From Carettochelys insculpta (Eukaryota; Chordata; Testudines; Carettochelyidae): a stretch of DNA of 64,000 bases. The notes under the pieces are model-generated. The model was not told the origin of the DNA and made no database searches. It was given only the letters and a program-made list of their open reading frames with translations. Shown here piece after piece: positions 59,991 to 64,000 of the stretch (the first letter of the stretch is position 1; each line of letters starts with the position of its first letter). Location of the stretch: NCBI RefSeq assembly GCF_033958435.1, contig NC_134138.1, forward strand, positions 267,879,798 to 267,943,797, written 5' to 3'. Both the position numbers and the translations under genes were made by a program.

Positions 59991-60672
59991 GGCTACGTCT
60001 ACACATGCAGCCAACATCAAAATAGTCTATTTCGATGAATAACGTCTACACGCCCTCCAGGGCCAGCAACGTCGATGTTCAACTTCGACGTTGCTCAGCC
60101 CAACATCGAAATAGGCGCAGCAAGGGAACGTCTACACGTCAAAGTAGCACACATCGAAATAGGGATGCCAGGCACAGCTGCAGACAGGGTCACAGGGCGG
60201 ACTCAACAGCAAGCCGCTCCCTTAAAGGGCCCCTCCCAGACACAGTTGCACTAAACAACACAAGATCCACAGAGCTGACAACTGGTTGCAGACCCTGTGC
60301 CTGCAGCATAGATCCCCAGCTGCCGCAGAAGCAGCCAGAAGCCCTGGGCTAAGGGCTGCTGCCCACGGTGACCATAGAGCCCCGCAGGGGCTGGAGAGAG
60401 AGCATCTCTCAACCCCCCAGCTGATGGCCGCCATGGAGGACCCAGCAATTTCGACGTTGCGGGACGCGGATCGTCTACACGGTCCCTACTTCGACGTTCA
60501 ACGTCGAAGTAGGGCGCTATTCCTATCTCCTCATGAGGTTAGCGACTTCGACGTCTCGCCGCCTAACGTCGAAGTTAACTTCGAAATAGCGCCCGACGCG
60601 TGTAGACGCGACGGGCGCTATTTCAAAGTTGGTGCCGCTACTTCGAAGTAGCGTGCACGTGTAGACGCAGCT
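59991..60672. mobile_element. Non-autonomous inverted-repeat DNA transposon (family A, copy 2)
   Basis: Nearly identical to 62-682 and in the same orientation, with ends GGCTACGTCTACACATGCA and GTGCACGTGTAGACGCAGCT. A perfect 3-bp TAA duplication flanks it (59988-59990 and 60673-60675). It is 61 bp longer than copy 1: seven extra bases near the left end and a 54-bp hairpin at 60576-60629. The ORFs are repeat-derived and non-coding. CpG content is high and little decayed. Confidence 0.88.
60576..60629. repeat. 54-bp hairpin present only in copy 2 of family A
   Basis: Arms AACTTCGAAATAGCGCCCG and CGGGCGCTATTTCAAAGTT are complementary with one mismatch and flank an ACGCGTGTAGACGCGA-type loop region. 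In copy 1 the sequence passes directly from GTCGAAGT to TGGTGCCGC at this point. Confidence 0.85.
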
Positions 60673-62012
60673 TAAGATACTGTAGTTAGGGTTTACCTTA
60701 AAGTTTATCTTACAAGATACTCTGAAAGCATTCCACTCTTATGGGCGGTGGACTGGGGGACAGACAAGATTTCAAAGACAACATACACTTTACCTGCAGC
60801 AATCATTCTATTTAGTAACGCTCATAGATTGGTTCCATGCATGCCTACTTGCCTTCTTTTAGCTATAACTAGGGAGCAACTGACAGGCTCTATCACAGAT
60901 TAAACACCACACCTGCTGGTACAACTGCAGCTACAATGCACAGAGCCAAAGCAGCAAGTGGTCACAAGCAGGTTTAGATTTAATTTACTTTCCATGCCAC
61001 CTCCACTGAAACAAATGAATTTAACACACCTGTCTCTTAAATAAAGCAGAAGAAAACTAACCCTTTAAGGTATTCCCAAATATTTGCTGACTGCATATTT
61101 CATTATCCCAGTGTATATTTGGATGACAAAGCTTGATAACACTTCGAGTTCTCCATCTTCTCTGTTATCAGCTCTTCAATCAATATGGCAATATTGGCTG
61201 GTGACAGAGTGCAATAACACTGAAAAGCTTTCCATAGTAAAGCATTAGAGGTTAACATTTATCTACTTGTGATGCTCTACTTAGTCATCTGATTATGCTT
61301 TCTTCACGTTAGGCACCTCTAAAGATCGCTCGGGTGTTTCACATTCTTCCCTACATATCTGAGACCCAAAACCCCCTTAAGTTTGATCCAAAAAACCCAA
61401 TGAAATCCCCATGTTTCCACCTGCATAGTTTACAGCCTTAAACAGAAATTCTTGGTGCTGAAGTTCTTCTAAGCAAACTAAATCAATCCATTTATCCCTC
61501 CTCATATATGGAAGTTTCCATTTTAAATCACTAGAGAACCTAAGGGCCAGGGTTCCCTATCATTTTTTCCAAGCATGGGAGCAATACATTTTGTTATGTG
61601 CACCAACGCATGCTGCTGGCTGTGGGCACCCAGCTAATCAGCTTGGTGGCACCTCAGCTTTCCTGGGTAGCCACCCAAGCATTCAGCTTACAGGGAACAG
61701 TGCAAAGGGCCCTCTCTAACACTCCTGTGACTCAAAGTAAAGAACTATGCTGGATGTGAGAGGGAACTTAATTACTCTTTTTAACATAATTCACTGAGAC
61801 ACAGAAAAAGCATACAATAATAAGAGACATTCCCTTGTTAAGGGCTGAATTTTTGTCCTTGGATATATACACGTAACTTCTACTGAAGTTTAACGAGAGT
61901 GGCACGTACATATCCAAGGCAGAATTTGGTCTGAAATGTTTGAATTATGAACCCTGGAGCTAGAATTGGATGTGAAAATAAACAACTCCTATCAAACACT
62001 TTGACTCCCTAC
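60673..62012. other. Intron 17 sequence, nothing recognised
   Basis: AT-rich unique intron next to exon 17. No repeat or exon is supported. Confidence 0.5.
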
Positions 62013-62489
62013 CTGTTCCATTTCTGTGAATGTGCTCTGTTCCTCGTCATCTTCTTGATCTTCAATATCAGACTCCCCTACAGCAATGGGAACACAGATG
62101 GACAGGTCAGGGTTGGTCAGAAAAACATCAGCGTCACTCAGCACTGGATGTTTCTGTCCATTTTTGTCAATCCCAGCATCAGCGTTGTTCTCTTTGTGAT
62201 TCTCCACATCTTTACCAATCTCTGCAGCGGTATGGATATTCACACAGTTCTGAAGGACACCTGTGTTCTGGGCAGCAATTTTAATCATTGCCTTCTTTTC
62301 AGCTGTCGTCTTTGGATGCCTAAGTAAATTACAACAGAAGTCCCATGTTGTGTTTTTCACATACTGAAGTCCCCTGTGGATTCGAGCAAAAGCGAGCTGC
62401 AGATTGTTCATCTCTCCATCTTCATCCGGTGCAGAAAGGTTGTCAGCACTGAAAGAGCTCAGTAGCAAGGCAAGAAACAGGTTGAGCAC
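62013..62489 (-). CDS. SCN5A: SCN5A exon 17: end of domain II S6 and first part of the II-III linker
   Basis: The exon is 477 bp (159 codons, phase 0 to 0). Acceptor is AATTTCAG|GTG and donor CAG|GTAGGG. It opens with the pore-lining S6 end [18 protein letters not shown], then the conserved cytoplasmic start [18 protein letters not shown] and [14 protein letters not shown] long variable stretch follows, then VPIAVGESD (62067-62093), the ankyrin-binding motif of Nav channels, and the acidic run EDQEDDEEQ. In human Nav1.5 this motif targets the channel to the intercalated disc through ankyrin-G. The variable part differs greatly from human, as is usual for this linker. No exon 16 signal was found between here and 64000. 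Confidence 0.96.
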
Positions 62490-62687
62490 CTGAAATTAAT
62501 TAAAGTCAAAAGAAAATCAATGGTAGGATCACTTGGAAACATCACGCTTCGGCTTGGGAACTACAGGATCGCATTCTGATCTCATTTACAGCAGTGAAAC
62601 TCCACTGACATCTGTGGAGCTATTCCCAATTTACAGTGATGAAAGTAAGTAGAGATTCAAAATCCTGTAGACTTTTCATAAAAACAC
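62490..62687. other. Intron 16 sequence next to exon 17
   Basis: Short intronic stretch with no feature other than the exon 17 acceptor. Confidence 0.5.
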
Positions 62688-62689
62688 TA

Positions 62690-63012
62690 CAGGTTGAACC
62701 TCTCTTGTTCGGAACTCTCATCTGGCAACATCCGTAATGTGGCATGATTTTAGTTAGCTCGACAAGCACTTATCATGGGTGTGGCCGAGTTTTCTGTGGT
62801 CCCATAAAGTTTGTTTACAGCCTTCATTCCTGGCTCTCAGTGCTTTGTGCTGTTATTCAGCTGTAATTTCCCCCTAAATGTCTTCTAAGAACCCAATAAG
62901 CAGAGGAAGTGTTGGTAATTCTGCTAGACAATATTGACTTCCCGTGGTTGAGAACACTCTCTTTTTCAACACCAGTCAGTTTCTGAGGGTGCCAGATTAG
63001 AGGTTCAACCTG
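62690..63012. mobile_element. pogo/Tigger-like non-autonomous element, 323 bp
   Basis: The left end CAGGTTGAACCTCTCTTGTT and the complement of the right end CAGGTTGAACCTCTAATCTG are strong inverted repeats. TA is duplicated on both sides (62688-62689 and 63013-63014). It has no coding capacity. Confidence 0.9.
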
Positions 63013-64000
63013 TACTTTCAGCATAGCCAGTAACATGTTATGATCACCCAAAAAGTTTAAAAGTAGAAAGTAAAACTGAGAACCATAAGAGAGTGGTAAT
63101 TTTTATTTAGAGACACAGTTGATAATATCTCCAGTACTATTGTAGCATATGCTTGACAGTATGACTACTATTCCAGCTGTAAGAAGGAAACTAATTGTAT
63201 GGCTAAATGGTTTCTGGTAAGAAGCTACTCAGCTGTAATAAAACACTGTAAGAAAAATGCACCCAGGGCTTCTTTGGTTTCTATTCAACTTTCCTATGTT
63301 ATTTATATTTCACAATACACAGTGACATAAATGTTCATGACATTTAACAATGGCAATAAATTTGGAAACACTTTCAAGTATCTGCATTGGTTTTAATGCT
63401 TTAGACTGAAATAAATGCACTTTCCTTTACTTTCAAGGATTTCTGATGCCATGTAGCAGAAGCAAATATTCATTGGTAATGTATTTGGGATGTCTCTCTT
63501 CACTTAGGACTTTAAGGTTGGAAAAAGCTGAACTTAATCTAAAGTTTATTCATTGTGTCTCTTACAGATCTACATTTAAAATATAGAATATTGTGCAAAA
63601 AGATGGTGATAATAAACTGCAGTTATCATCTGAGATATTTGATATGCAATCCACACAGGCTAAGCACCAAACTAACATCCCTACAGATCTATAACAGTAA
63701 AATATACCAAGTTCAACACTTCCAGAAGTGGTTCGTGATTTGGGCTGCTTGTGGTTTTGGGAGTTTGACTGAAACACCTCTGGCCTGAACCTCAGAGGTG
63801 ATGAGCACTCACAATGCAACTGCCATTGATGAAAATCAGGCACAATATGCCTAGTAATCTTCAAATTGCTAGTCAGAGAATCTGAATTTCTCTTACCATC
63901 CAAAGAAGGGACCTGCTGTTTTAAGTGAGTATGTAGCTGTGACAATATAGGGCCACAAGTGGCTGTATTAAATGCCTATTTTGATTTATAGCCAAAAAGG
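63013..64000. other. Intron 16 sequence, nothing recognised
   Basis: AT-rich DNA to the window edge. The 127-codon minus-strand ORF at 63562-63945 has no Nav or repeat similarity that I can see. Confidence 0.45.

Noticed and set aside
1..64000. CRISPR arrays, operons, bacterial promoters or defence systems
   Set aside because: The sequence is clearly vertebrate intronic DNA with spliced exons. No direct-repeat/spacer array is present.

Overview
This is vertebrate genomic DNA, most probably from a turtle. It is AT-rich intronic sequence crowded with CR1 LINEs, and includes one CR1 whose two ORFs are both unbroken. It also carries short inverted-repeat elements with GGCTACGTCTACACG-type ends and a foldback repeat containing GTGGCACCTTATAGACTAACA, both of which I associate with turtle genomes. 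A turtle is the best fit, but a crocodilian or other sauropsid cannot be excluded from this window alone.

The only host gene I can support is SCN5A, the cardiac voltage-gated sodium channel Nav1.5, on the minus strand. Five consecutive intact coding exons are present. In human numbering they are exon 17 (62013-62489), 18 (43066-43227), 19 (35476-35596), 20 (20575-20729) and 21 (17253-17426). Together they encode the end of the domain II pore helix S6, the whole cytoplasmic II-III linker with its ankyrin-binding motif, and domain III S1, S2 and the start of S3. Phases agree across every junction and all splice sites are GT-AG. Exon 18 begins with a tandem CAG-CAG acceptor, the arrangement that gives the Q1077/Q1077del isoforms in human. 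Neither exon 16 nor exon 22 was found, so the window starts and ends inside introns.

The introns hold nearly everything else. Intron 21 (1-17252) carries several inverted-repeat elements, hAT elements and old CR1 pieces. Intron 20 (17427-20574) has a foldback repeat and a pogo/Tigger-like element. Intron 19 (20730-35475) holds four degraded CR1 copies or fragments, a fragment of a different LINE, a 436-bp palindromic element and the intact CR1 at about 29385-33537. Intron 18 (35597-43065) and intron 17 (43228-62012) are mostly unique AT-rich sequence with SINE, CR1 and inverted-repeat remnants. Part of intron 16 lies at 62490-64000, with another Tigger-like element.

The points most worth a second look are these: two copies of a 436-bp near-perfect palindrome that flank exons 20-21; a family of structurally different elements sharing the same ends and 3-bp target duplications, with a 54-bp hairpin present in one copy and absent from the other; the intact CR1; and the conserved tandem splice acceptor of exon 18.
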